DNA of 64,000 nucleotides from Candidatus Regiella insecticola LSR1 (GTDB lineage Bacteria; Pseudomonadota; Gammaproteobacteria; Enterobacterales; Enterobacteriaceae): NCBI RefSeq assembly GCF_000143625.1, contig NZ_GL379589.1, positions 258,743 to 322,742 of the forward strand, read 5' to 3'. Shown piece by piece: positions 48,095 to 62,745 of this stretch (position 1 is its first letter; each line of letters starts with the position of its first letter). The notes under the pieces were generated by a model. It saw only the letters and a program-made list of their open reading frames with translations, ran no database searches and was not told where the DNA came from. The position numbers and the translations under genes were made by a program.

Positions 48095-48501
48095 CCCCAA
48101 TTAAAATGATGCTCCCTAAAAAAGTAGATAAAAAGTGGAGCAAACGTCGTCGTCGTTGTGTCAAGCCGGTGGTTATCGTGATTGCCTGCATGATGGCACT
48201 GAATGCGGCTGTTGCGCTGTTGCTGATTCAGTGGCAATCGCCGGTCATTGTGACCTTTGATATGAAGGAGACCGTGGATAGCTTTATGGATCAAAGCGCT
48301 AAAACGCGCTTGTCACCGGCGCAAACGGAGCAATTGGCGAATCGTTTCAATCGAGCACTGGACAGCAGCCTGGCTGAATATCGAAAAACACAGCGAGCGA
48401 TCATTCTGGTAGCGCCTTCTGTGGTCAGTGGTGCGCGTGATATTACCGCAGCGGTTCAACAAGACATTGCTCGCCGTATGCGGACGGGTCGTGACGAATG
48501 A
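48076..48501 (+). CDS. trbI: conjugation protein TrbI (F-type)
   Basis: 141 residues; one membrane segment near the N-terminus (VVIVIACMMALNAAVALLLI) preceded by a basic stretch (KKWSKRRRRCVK), then a periplasmic part with TFDMKETVDSFMDQ. It overlaps the traC end and the traW start (ATGA), the F arrangement. Intact, but its neighbours are broken, so probably not used. Confidence 0.82.
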   Translation: MVNNSVTPIKMMLPKKVDKKWSKRRRRCVKPVVIVIACMMALNAAVALLLIQWQSPVIVTFDMKETVDSFMDQSAKTRLSPAQTEQLANRFNRALDSSLAEYRKTQRAIILVAPSVVSGARDITAAVQQDIARRMRTGRDE

Positions 48502-48820
48502 AGCCGTTATGGCTGGTTATGATCACACTGGTTTGTTCGCCCCTCGCCCAGGCGGTTGATTTGGGGACATGGGCAGGGCGGGATCCAACTCATTAATTAA
48601 TCAATTTTAGATTATAAAACACACAATTTGTGTATATTAATTAAACATATGAGAAAATTTCGCCTGCGAAATGCTTAAATATTGATCTTATTGATGACAA
48701 AAAATACAAAGTGGAATCCCCCCCTGGGGGCATGGGGGGATTTATATCCGATAGCGGAGCCTGACATGCTGATGACCATTTATAACCGCCTGCACGACAT
48801 GGAGCAGCGTGGTGAATTGT
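48498..48820 (+). pseudogene. traW: F-type conjugation protein TraW, N-terminal part with insertion
   Basis: A signal peptide (MKPLWLVMITLVCSPLAQAV) and the mature start DLGTWA, then 128 bp or so of foreign AT-rich sequence with stop codons. The frame resumes at LGAWGDLYPIAEPDMLMTIY to MEQRGEL, where IS copy A4 cuts it. The insertion is flanked by imperfect repeats GGGACATGGG and GGGGCATGGG; joining at these restores DLGTWGDLYP. Confidence 0.8.
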
Positions 48821-49764
48821 CGGTAATTGTCAATGTAGTTGTCGCCCAGGATGTAAAATCCTAGGCTGCTTTTTTGGCGTCTGGTTTCACCTTTTTTTCT
48901 CTGGATTTTTGTGGATTTAAATGGACTTCTTTCACATACGGCCACTGACGGATTTGACCTGCCCAGCGTGTAGGGTTTGCAGCGCGTGCCTTTTCATACA
49001 CTGTGTTACGCTGAGCTAATAGGGCTTTATCAAGGCCTGCATGTCTTTGTGCAGGTGTGACAAATTCAATGGCACTGTGGCGATGCTCTTGATTATACCA
49101 GTGCACCACGTGTTCGGACCCATGCGCGGGCGTCTTGAAAGTGGATTCGGAGGCGAAATAGAGCCCTTCATCAGCCAACATCGGCACAATTTGACTCGGG
49201 GGTAAATGAGCAAATTTGGCCGAAGAGGTTATTTCCAGTAGCTTAGCCCGCTCACAGGGTGAGAGTTTGTGGGGCGGCGGCGCTGTTCGGCGCGTTCGGC
49301 CATCCACTTGCTCGATAGCTTTCTGCCAGCGCTGTAGGGTTCGCGTGCTTAGCCCAATCAGGAGACAAGCCTGTTGTTGCCGCGCTCCGGCCTGCGTTGA
49401 TTCAGTAATCCACATCATAATAGACTGGCGCTGTTCGGGAATAATCATTTTTCCTCTTACTGCGTTGTGTTCGCTTCGGGTCACAAAAATCCGCGCGCCA
49501 TTGCTTCAGGTGATGAACAAAAATACCCTGCCCCCTGCACCAAGAGGCGAGTTCACTTTCTGCTAAACAACTTCTTAGCTTCCTCGGCGGCACGTTAAGT
49601 TCATCCGCAATGGCTTTCATTGTACGCCCATTCCGATGATAAACCTTACACAGCGCCTGCTCTTTAAACTCTTCCGAATACGTCGGTTTTTCCATGATTA
49701 TATCGCCTCTTTATTAGTTCCCATTAACGAAAATTAGAGGCGACAACTAGACTGACACTGGGGG
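48821..49764 (-). mobile_element. IS3-family element, internally deleted copy A4
   Basis: 944 bp; ends CGGTAATTGTCAATG and CTGACACTGGGGG. Same internal deletion as A1 (GCGTCTTGAAAGTGGATTCG at the junction), with one extra base nearby. OrfA intact; orfB lacks the DDE region. It lies between traW and the RTX gene, truncating both. Confidence 0.88.
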
Positions 49765-52700
49765 TTACTTAACCCAGGCAAACAAAATCATCGTTACACA
49801 GGCAGTACAATTTCTGAAACACCAATTCACCGACCTGGAAAATGTTGAACACTTGTTGGTAGCTAGCGCTGATCCCTCGGCAACGCTCATTGCGGCTCAA
49901 CTGCTCAATGAAATTAATCAGCAGGTAGACGGCGATCAAATTAATCCAGAATTGTGGTCAACGCTAGAAAAAGTGCCACGTCGCTGGCAACACGTGACGC
50001 GGCTTAGTCAGCACCTGAGTAACGGTATGCAGGGGTACGGTTACCTACGTGGGCTGCGTGATCTTAAGCACTACAGTGATCTACTCAACAATAATAGCCT
50101 TCCCCAACAACAAAAAAGTGATCTGGAATTTGAAAAACAGCTGGCTATTGCTTCTTTTTCCTCCAATATCGCGATTGATACGATCCAATATAGCCTGGAT
50201 AAATTGGGGAATTATCTGGTTAAGGTGGTGGTTCCCGGCTCGCGTATTGGACAAATAGGTGTCTTGGCTGGCTTGAAGTTGGCCAAATTTGGTGGTCCGC
50301 TATTAGGAGGGTTATCCAGTGGTTTTGATATTTACCATGCTTATCGGTCATTCAGTGCATTAGGCTCGACCCCTCATCGTAAAGCACGGCAGGACTCATC
50401 GTGAGTGGCTCACTGGCAATGGCGGGCGCAGCGATCAGTATCGGTACGGCCATCGCCTTCGCCTTGGGTGGCACCGCTGCCACTGTGGCGGGGCCGATGG
50501 GGCTGATCCTGGGGGGAGGATTACTGTTAAGTGGGGGAATTTATTCTGTTGTCCGAGAGATAGAAGATATCCAGCAATACGTTTATTTAACGTCAATGGA
50601 GACACTGATTAATGGTTGGCGCATTTTTACCGGACAAGGGATAAGTCCTGAAATAGAAAATCAGGCGGCAGCCAATAAGGTAGTGGTAGCGGCTCGCCAA
50701 GAATATGATCGCTTACATGCAGAGCACACTCAGAAAATACTGATGTCGAATAGTCAGATTGATATCCTTTATACCAGCCGTGGTGAGATTGAGCTGCAAG
50801 AGCACTATTACAGGAAAATAGTGGTAAAGGACCGTGCAGGCAAAGAGCACCTGGTACGAGATTATATTACCCCTAATGAAAATGTGCAGACTATGCTACC
50901 CCTAGAGATGGCTGAATTCCGCAAAAGATGGCTGTTACCGATAGAATTCCAAGCGCCCTCAGTCGTTCCCAGTGAGTACGCCTACTATACCGCTAAGCTA
51001 CTTACTAATACTGATGATAGCGTTATTGCCCACGATAATTTTTCTTGGCAGGTGATCCCCACCTATTTTACTGGCCAATGTCAACCGGTAGGCCAGTTTG
51101 TCGATCAACAAAAAAAATCGATCAGTGTTGATTTGACATTACACCCGAAGGCGCATCACCGGGTGATGGGAGACTTTAACGGTGATGGCTGGCAGGATAT
51201 CGGCTATTTTTTACACTCATCCCTTTACCTATTACTGGCCAACAAAAAAGGGGGATATTACGATAGCCAGCAGATTAATTATGCTTCAGAAGGCGATCCG
51301 ATACTTTCACACCATCAAGTGGGTGATATTAATAGTGATGGTCTGGACGATATCGTGCTGATCAGTGATCAGCATATTGATATTTTGTTCGCGCAAGCCA
51401 ATGGCGATTTTATTCGGCAGCCTGTTAAGGTAAAAGATCAAGGCCAGCTGAAAGCGCCCGCTTTATCATGTGCGCCGCCCCTGTTGGCGGATATTAATGG
51501 TGATGGCTACGTTGATTGGGTGTCATTTATTCACGGAGATATTAACGTCAATTATGGCAGTCCTGCGGGGGAATTTAACTCAGGGATTTCGGTATCGTTA
51601 TCGCGATTACATCAGTACTCTGCATCTGAATATCTCTATCACCTGGCCGGGGATCTCAATGGAGATGGCTGCGACGATATCGTCTCAATGACCAAGGCCG
51701 GGCGTTTACATACCTTACTGGGCAATCACGAAAATTGGTTCGATGGCGAGCCTTTTAAAAAGGGATCTCAGCTATCCTATACCGCATTGACTGCACTATT
51801 GACTGACTTTAATCCAGCACAGCTCCAGCTTAATGACATTGATAATGATGGTTGTGCCGATCTGGTTGTGATCCAAGATGATGGTAGTTACGCCCTCTCT
51901 TACGGAGGGTCGGATAACAAACTGGGTTCCGTCGTGGATGATACTAGGAAGCTAGAAAAGGGTAAGGTCATGAATTACCGATCTAATCGGTTAGCGGTAC
52001 GTGGCAAACACTGTATTCTCGGTATTATTCCGGGTTTGGATGGTAAGCCAGCCTTATTATCACTCAATCAAGACGGCGAAGTGAATGCCCATACTGTTGG
52101 TACCACCCCAGTATCAGAAACTATCGCAGATTTTAGGCTGGGCGGTGGCAATGATGTGGTCATCGGTCATCAGAATCAAAAAAACAGCTTTGAAATAGGA
52201 GAAGGAAGTAAGACATTTACTGGCGGGTGGTATGCCGATCGCTTTTTGTTGATGGGGCATTCTGCGCCGAGTAGGCCGAGTATCCTTGATGGAGGAGATA
52301 GCCTGTCTTTATTAAAAGACAATGACGATAATGATACCATCATTGCTGCCGTTAAGCCGCGGGTCGGGGGCGGATATATCATTGATCTTGATACGGGTAT
52401 CGTCAGCTATACACTTGATGAAAAAAAAACCATTGCAATATTACGTCATATTGAACATGCACAAGGGCACAGTGAAACCAATGACATACTGCAAGGTAAT
52501 GATGAGAAAAATTTGCTAAACGGTGTTGGTGGCAAAGATAGTCTGTACGGTGAAGGTGGTAATGACATTCTGATATTACAGGCAGGGATTGCTCACGGAG
52601 GAGAAGGGACAGATAGCTATCGTATTTTGCAAAATGATCTTGCTGATAATGTCATGGTGACCCTGTATGAGGCACCCAATAGACAAGAAGTCAGTAATAT

Positions 52701-54152
52701 TTTGTTGGATCACACCGCTGAGCAAATCATCTCCATCTCGCAAAAAGAAGGGTTTATCCTGATCACACTGCGCAACGATAATGGTACTCGCACCATATTA
52801 GGACTATCCGATATGTACCGCTCCCTCACTGATATGGCATTCACCGATAACCCATTAACCGACACACAAGCCATACTGCAACATAATTATCTTTTATATA
52901 CCCGTGAGTGACGGGCTGATGATAACGGGCTGGCCAAAATACTTGGCGTTAGATCCAGACGGTAGCGAACAATTAAACTCCACGCTAACAGCGTAGTATA
53001 AACCTGAATGGGATCGAGATTGGCAAAAACTGATCCAAGGATCACGGCCAGAAGAGGTACAGATTTCTCTGACTAATCAGAGTAGACGAGGGAAAGTCAA
53101 TATTACTATTGAAGGGCATGAGGTGAGGACTACGGTGTTACCGCCCTTCATACGGCTGATGATGGCAGAAACCCCGTTTAGTGATCGATTAGAAGGCGAT
53201 AATGAAAATAACCAATTATTAAGTACGCAAGGCAATGACATTCTGATAGGGAAGGCCGGTGCCGATCACTATGTGATAGCGCCCAGCGATAAAGGCCGCT
53301 ATATCACTATTAACAATCATGATGACAGCACTTCATTGGAGCAGTTAGCTCAAAGACACATTGGTATTACCGCTGTTAATTAAGGATATCCGCCTAAGTA
53401 AAAAGAAGAATGATATTGTACTCAGCCATCGTGACGCTCCGGCATTACACCCCATTGTGCGTATTGTTAATTTTATGCAGGATGTGCGTTATCGTCATAT
53501 AGCGTTACAGGACGGAAACGACACCAGGTTACCGTTAGTGCTGGACAAGGCGGGTAATCCGTCATTGGGGCAAGTAAAGGTCACATCCGATGATGACATT
53601 ATTACGCTGTATCACGAAAGTATGCTAAGCAACGAACTAATAGATAATCAGTTAAATTTATTGCAAGGCGATGACATTTTTATCGATCTGACTCGCAACA
53701 CCGGGGGTTATGCCTTGAGCGGCGGTAAGGGAAACGATACGCTGGTGGGCAGCACTGGAGATGATACCTATCTGTATGCGAGAGGCGATGGCCATGACAG
53801 CATTAGCGAGAGAGAGGGGTGTGATAGCCTCAAATTCACTTTTTCTGATATCAGCAAAGAAACATTATGGTTGGAAAAGCAAGAAGATGATCTGATAGTA
53901 CTGATCAATGGGGCAAATTCAGGGGATACGTTAACGATAAAGCACTATTACTCTGAGCCTGAATCAAAGATCGAAACGATAGTCGCCTCAGGATTTCAAT
54001 TAGCAGGCAATAACATTGAGACAATGGTTGAAGCCATGTCTACTTTTTCTGCGGCAAATAACTATTATCCCGAGGTGGCTTTCTCATTATTATTGAGCCA
54101 TGTCAATCTGCAAACACAAATCGATACGCTGTGGGTAGCTGTGCCAAATTAG
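49765..54152 (+). pseudogene. large RTX toxin with TcdA/TcdB-like pore-forming region and FG-GAP repeats, broken
   Basis: Reads from the IS junction (QANKIIVTQAVQFLKHQFTD) to 54152 through several breaks. Block 1 (49766-50404) is a helical toxin region. A missing C at about 50395 shifts RQD|LIVSGSLAMAGAA. Block 2 starts with glycine/alanine-rich hydrophobic helices like the pore-forming domain of TcdA/TcdB (AISIGTAIAFALGGTAATVA). It has five FG-GAP-like calcium repeats (DFNGDGWQDI, DINSDGLDDI, DINGDGYVDW, DLNGDGCDDI, DIDNDGCADL), then RTX GGKDSLYGEGGNDIL. A shift at about 52905, an in-frame TAG at 52996 and a shift near 53380 precede the last RTX block (LSGGKGNDTLVGSTGDD) and the C-terminal ETMVEAMSTFSAANN. 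Confidence 0.82.
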
Positions 54153-54530
54153 ACTATTACCATGCAAATTAATTCCCGCCATATTCCTAGGTTGCTGTCG
54201 ATGGGAGTAATTAACAGCAAGTAATAATAATTATTATCGTTAATAATTCTATTTTTAAAATATTATTTTAAATTTAAAACATAAAATACAAATAGTTATC
54301 ATTTTTTTTCGGTTTGATAAAAGTGAATTAAGATATTTCTATTCTGACATACTAAATTTAATGAATGCTATCCCATTCAATGGACTGCTTACATAATCCA
54401 CTGCGTGGCGCGAATGCGTAGGTTACGTGGTGCTCAGCATCGTCATGTACTGTTGTGTATACATGCGTGCTCTGGTTTCGCACTTGCTGTAATTTTTGCA
54501 AGCAGTCTAATAAAATAATCAGGAGTTAGT
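54153..54530. other. gap between the RTX gene and ftnA
   Basis: No gene is visible. 54230-54350 is very AT-rich and contains AAATAGTTATCATTTTTTTT, which resembles half a Fur box; iron control of ftnA is plausible but unproven. 54383-54508 has an imperfect inverted repeat (GGACTGCTTACATAA and TTTTGCAAGCAGTCT). Confidence 0.45.
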
Positions 54531-55028
54531 ATGTTGCAAGATAAAATAAAAGAGTTACTTACGGAGCAATTAAATTTAGAATTTTCCTCGGCTAATCTTT
54601 ATTTGCAAATGAGTGCTTGGTGCTGTCGCCAAGGATTTGATGGTGCCGCTAGCTTTCTGAAGGCACATTTTCAAGAAGAAATACAACATATGCAGCGTTT
54701 AGTTGATTACCTGAATGATCACGATGTTTCATTTACGATTAAAGATATTACTGTAGCGCCCGTTGAATCTAAATCTTTAGCTGAGATCTTCGAACAAGCC
54801 TATCAGCATGAATGTTGCAACACGAAAAAAATTAATGAGCTGGTGTGGATTGCTATGGATTTAAAAGATGCTTCTACTTTTCATTTTCTACAATGGTATG
54901 TTGCTGAACAGCGTGAAGAAGAAAAATTATTTAAATCTATTCGCGACAAACTTAAATTGATAGGTGAGAGCAACCTTGATCTATTGCAGGTAGATCAAAA
55001 TCCAAAGACTTATGTAAAACCTTCTTGA
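54531..55028 (+). CDS. ftnA: non-heme ferritin
   Basis: Iron storage protein forming 24-mers; oxidises Fe(II) and stores the mineral. 165 residues, as E. coli FtnA. Ferroxidase residues are visible in NLEFSS (E17), EEIQHMQRL and EQREEEKLFKS. Shine-Dalgarno AGGAGT precedes ATG. Intact, with its own upstream region. Confidence 0.94.
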   Translation: MLQDKIKELLTEQLNLEFSSANLYLQMSAWCCRQGFDGAASFLKAHFQEEIQHMQRLVDYLNDHDVSFTIKDITVAPVESKSLAEIFEQAYQHECCNTKKINELVWIAMDLKDASTFHFLQWYVAEQREEEKLFKSIRDKLKLIGESNLDLLQVDQNPKTYVKPS

Positions 55029-55385
55029 GTTAGCATGGATTGAAACAGCGCAGTTTTTTGTACAAAACAAGGCAGTAAATGAGCATTTTGAGCGCGTTTT
55101 TGGCGAAGTATCCGCGAGCACAAAAGATTTTGAATAGGCTCTTAGGAATGAGATGTGAGTCAATGCAGAAACTCCCTTTCCACGCAAAAGATAAAAGATA
55201 AATTTATCCGGTGTGATGTAAAACCACGGCCTTCATGGCGGGGAGGATGTCAACCAAACGAAAATAGAGATAGAATGGACGGTCATCTTCAACCCTTTTC
55301 CTGAATTCGCGGCATAGTGCTTGTGCTGACGTAAACGAAGGGATATCTATAGTCATCCCTTTGAATCATTGAGGAATGTGTCAGT
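55029..55385. repeat. gap with R3 fragment and IS200/IS605-type end
   Basis: 55086-55141 is an R3 right part (AAAGATTTTGAATAGGCTCT). 55213-55254 is an IS200/IS605 right-end hairpin (AAAACCACGGCCTTCATGGC, GGGGAGGATGTCAA) without any transposase, matching the relic at 40590-40850. The rest is the trkH upstream region. Confidence 0.6.
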
Positions 55386-56837
55386 ATGCATTTTCGTGCT
55401 ATAGCCCGTATTGTTGGATTTTTGGTTATCTTATTCTCGGTAACTATGTTTATTCCTGGTTTGGTGGCATTGATCTACCACGATGGAGCGGGACGTGCCT
55501 TCGGCGAAACTTTTTTCGTGGCCTTAATTATTGGACTATTGCTTTGGTTACCGAACAAAACGCAGAAGCACGAGTTGAAATCTCGCGAGGGTTTTTTGAT
55601 TGTGATTCTTTTTTGGACGGTATTAGGAAGCGTTGGAGCCTTGCCTTTTATATTTTCTGAGCGGCCGAATCTTTCGGTCAGTGATGCCTTTTTCGAATCT
55701 TTTTCTGCACTGACAACGACCGGTGCGACAACGTTGGCAGGCTTAGACTCCTTACCTAAAGCCATTTTATTTTATCGACAAATGCTGCAATGGTTAGGTG
55801 GAATGGGAATCATTGTATTAGCCGTCGCTATTTTGCCAATTCTTGGCGTGGGAGGCATGCAATTATATCGAGCAGAAATGCCGGGCCCGTTGAAAGATAA
55901 TAAAATGCGTCCAAGGATTGCAGAAACGGCTAAAACACTTTGGTTAATTTACCTATTATTGACCATCCTCTGTGCATTTACCCTCTGGTGTGCAGGGATG
56001 TCAGTGTTTGATGCCATATCCCACAGTTTTTCAACTATTGCCATTGGTGGTTTTTCTAACCATGATGCAAGCATTGGTTATTTTGCTAGTCCTGCTATCA
56101 ATACCATCATTGCAATATTCTTACTGATTTCCGCTTGTAATTTTAGTCTACATTTTGCGGCGTTGAGTGGTTTAAATTTAAAGGCTTATTGGCGTGATTT
56201 AGAGTTTCGGGTTTTTATTTTCATACAACTGATATTGGTGACTATTTGTACCGCAGTGCTGTGGCAGTACAATGTATATCCATCCCACTCAGATACATTG
56301 AATCATGCCTTTTTTCAAGTTGTGTCGATGGCCACTACGGCAGGTTTCACGACGGATACTTTCGCTAAATGGCCATCATTTTTGCCAATGCTATTGCTCT
56401 CTTCTGCCTTTATTGGTGGTTGTGCGGGTTCAACCGGTGGTGGTTTGAAAGTCATTCGTATCATCTTACTATACCTACAGGGAACGAGAGAATTAAAACG
56501 GTTAGTTCATCCAAACGCGGTTTACACCATAAAATTGGGGCGTCGTGCGCTACCAGAAGGGATCCTCGAAGCAGTCTGGGGTTTTTTCTCCGCGTATGCA
56601 TTAGTCTTTATCATTAGTGTATTAGCTATTATTGCAACGGGAGTGGATGAGTTTTCGGCGTTTTCCGCTGTTACTGCAAGCCTAAACAATTTAGGGCCGG
56701 GACTAGGCGTTGTAGCGGATAATTTTATTTCTATGAACGATACTGCAAAGTGGATTTTAGTGATCACCATGTTATTCGGTCGTTTGGAAATATTTACTCT
56801 ACTGGTTTTATTTACGCCGACATTTTGGCGTGAATAA
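55386..56837 (+). CDS. trkH: Trk system potassium uptake protein TrkH
   Basis: Membrane subunit of the Trk potassium channel, gated by TrkA. 483 residues with four pore-loop repeats, including SFSALTTTGATTLAG, ISHSFSTIAIGGFSNHD, MATTAGFTTDTF and TASLNNLGPGLG. The C-terminal LFGRLEIFTLLVLFTP is conserved. GAGGAA lies upstream. It is followed by hemG after 24 nt, as in enterobacteria near an rrn operon. Confidence 0.96.
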   Translation: MHFRAIARIVGFLVILFSVTMFIPGLVALIYHDGAGRAFGETFFVALIIGLLLWLPNKTQKHELKSREGFLIVILFWTVLGSVGALPFIFSERPNLSVSDAFFESFSALTTTGATTLAGLDSLPKAILFYRQMLQWLGGMGIIVLAVAILPILGVGGMQLYRAEMPGPLKDNKMRPRIAETAKTLWLIYLLLTILCAFTLWCAGMSVFDAISHSFSTIAIGGFSNHDASIGYFASPAINTIIAIFLLISACNFSLHFAALSGLNLKAYWRDLEFRVFIFIQLILVTICTAVLWQYNVYPSHSDTLNHAFFQVVSMATTAGFTTDTFAKWPSFLPMLLLSSAFIGGCAGSTGGGLKVIRIILLYLQGTRELKRLVHPNAVYTIKLGRRALPEGILEAVWGFFSAYALVFIISVLAIIATGVDEFSAFSAVTASLNNLGPGLGVVADNFISMNDTAKWILVITMLFGRLEIFTLLVLFTPTFWRE

Positions 56838-56861
56838 TCCCTTCAATAAAGGCTCATCAGA

Positions 56862-57395
56862 ATGAAAGTCTTAATACTCTACGCTAGCCGAGACAGACAA
56901 ACACAAAAAATTGCCACCTATATTGCTAATCAACTACCGAAGATGGCTATTTGTGAGGTGCAAGCGTTATCTTCGTCGACTGAAATCGATTTAGCGCAAT
57001 ATCAACAAATTATGATTGGTGCGTCGGTTCATTATGGGCACTTTAGCTCTGTACTGAACACATTTATCAAGCGCCACATAGCGCAGCTCGATCAGCTGCC
57101 TGGCGCATTCTTTGCTGTTAACTTGACAGCGCGCAAATTGGAGAAACGTTCACCACAAACAAATACGTATGTGTCTAAATTTTTGTCTCGCACCCCTTGG
57201 CAGCCAAAATTATGTGCCGTATTTGCTGGAGCATTACGTTATCCACAGTACAGCTGGTTTGATCGCGTTATAATACAATTTATTATGCGTATCACTGGAG
57301 GTGAGACACAGACCGATAAGGAGGTGGAATACACAGATTGGCAGCAAGTGAGTCATTTTGCTCAAGATTTTTTATATTTATCGTCTAAAAAATAG
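56862..57395 (+). CDS. hemG: menaquinone-dependent protoporphyrinogen oxidase HemG
   Basis: FMN flavodoxin-like enzyme for the penultimate step of heme synthesis. 177 residues. The flavodoxin loop LYASRDRQTQKIA, the middle IMIGASVHYGHF and the long-chain insert typical of HemG (KLEKRSPQTNTYV) are present. It overlaps no other gene; the rrn promoters follow. Confidence 0.95.
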   Translation: MKVLILYASRDRQTQKIATYIANQLPKMAICEVQALSSSTEIDLAQYQQIMIGASVHYGHFSSVLNTFIKRHIAQLDQLPGAFFAVNLTARKLEKRSPQTNTYVSKFLSRTPWQPKLCAVFAGALRYPQYSWFDRVIIQFIMRITGGETQTDKEVEYTDWQQVSHFAQDFLYLSSKK

Positions 57396-57454
57396 GCGAA
57401 TAAGGTTCAATTGATGGAATAAAGACCATCTAATTTTTTTTCTTAAATTAAAGG

Positions 57455-57482
57455 TTGCGGGCGTTAATAAAGGGGCTATAAT
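57455..57482 (+). promoter_or_regulatory. rrn promoter P1
   Basis: -35 TTGCGG (57455-57460), 16 nt spacer, -10 TATAAT (57477-57482), followed by GC-rich GCGACCCC like the growth-rate discriminator. The A/T-rich tract upstream (57431-57450) could be an UP element. Confidence 0.7.
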
Positions 57483-57522
57483 GCGACCCCACAGAAGAAG
57501 GGGAGCTTAGTAAAAGAAGGCC

Positions 57523-57550
57523 TTGACTCTGTGAGAAGAAAGGGTAGAAT
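57523..57550 (+). promoter_or_regulatory. rrn promoter P2
   Basis: -35 TTGACT (57523-57528), 16 nt spacer, -10 TAGAAT (57545-57550), then GCGCCCTCTC. The antitermination leader with a boxA-like CTCTTTAACAATTTATCAG lies at about 57583-57610. Confidence 0.7.
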
Positions 57551-57754
57551 GCGCCCTCTCGTTGTAAGGCTAGACGAGAATCTCTTTAACAATTTATCAG
57601 ACAATCTGTGTGGGCACTGGCGAGTGCGCTGTTGTGCTGCTCTGTAATATTGAGTGCAGTAAAAGCAGTATAAAAGCTGACAGCGGATTGGAACTTGTTT
57701 TTTTTATGGAAACATAATAGAAAGCAGGGTCTGTGAAGTTGTTAAAAAAGTAAT

Positions 57755-59297
<1,543 letters not shown>

Positions 59298-59399
59298 CCA
59301 AAAGATGGCGGCTACGCCGAGTGCTCACACAGATTGTCTGATGAAAGTAGCGAGTGGTTTTTATGGAGAGAGCGTTCTTCATAGGAACGATGTAGCCAT

Positions 59400-59475
59400 G
59401 TCCCCTTCGTCTAGAGGCCTAGGACACCGCCCTTTCACGGCGGTAACAGGGGTTCGAACCCCCTAGGGGACGCCA
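59400..59475 (+). tRNA. tRNA-Glu (TTC)
   Basis: 76 nt from GTCCCCTTCGTCTAGAGGCC to GGGACGCCA with encoded CCA; anticodon TTC in CCTTTCACGG. It is the single spacer tRNA, as in the E. coli rrnB/C/E/G class. Confidence 0.97.
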
Positions 59476-59581
59476 ATTTGCAAAGGCAAGGGTCTCTGCA
59501 TATTGAACATGCTGTTTAACAATCTGGAACAAGCGAGTAATGAGTAACCTGATGGAGTTGAAAGACACTTTCGGGTTGTGA

Positions 59582-62494
<2,913 letters not shown>

Positions 62495-62563
62495 CACAAC
62501 ACCGAAAGTGTTTTGGTTTACGCGCTTGTTAACAGATTAGCTGTGTACGCAGCATACAGAATT

Positions 62564-62683
62564 TGCCTGGCGGCTATAGCGCGGTGGCACCACCTGACCC
62601 CATTCCGAACTCAGCAGTGAAACACCGTTGCGCCTATGGTAGTGTGGGGTCTCCCCATGCGAGAGTCGGTCACCGCCAGGCTA
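62564..62683 (+). rRNA. rrf: 5S ribosomal RNA
   Basis: About 120 nt from TGCCTGGCGGCTATAGCG to ACCGCCAGGCTA; the ends pair and CCGAACTCAGCAGTGAAAC is conserved. Confidence 0.97.
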
Positions 62684-62694
62684 CCAATACCACA

Positions 62695-62725
62695 AGCCTC
62701 TTGCTCAATGCGAGAGGCCTTTTTC
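62695..62725 (+). terminator. hairpin between 5S and tRNA-Asp
   Basis: GCCTCTTGC TCAAT GCGAGAGGC followed by CTTTTTCTC; intrinsic terminator shape. Some read-through is needed for the distal tRNAs unless they have their own promoter. Confidence 0.7.
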
Positions 62726-62745
62726 TCAAAAATCAAAAAATCGGT

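Noticed and set aside
50401-50410. GTGA overlap as a genuine start of a separate gene in the RTX region
   Set aside because: The protein reads through as RQD-LIVSGSLA if one C is restored, so it is a frameshift in one gene.
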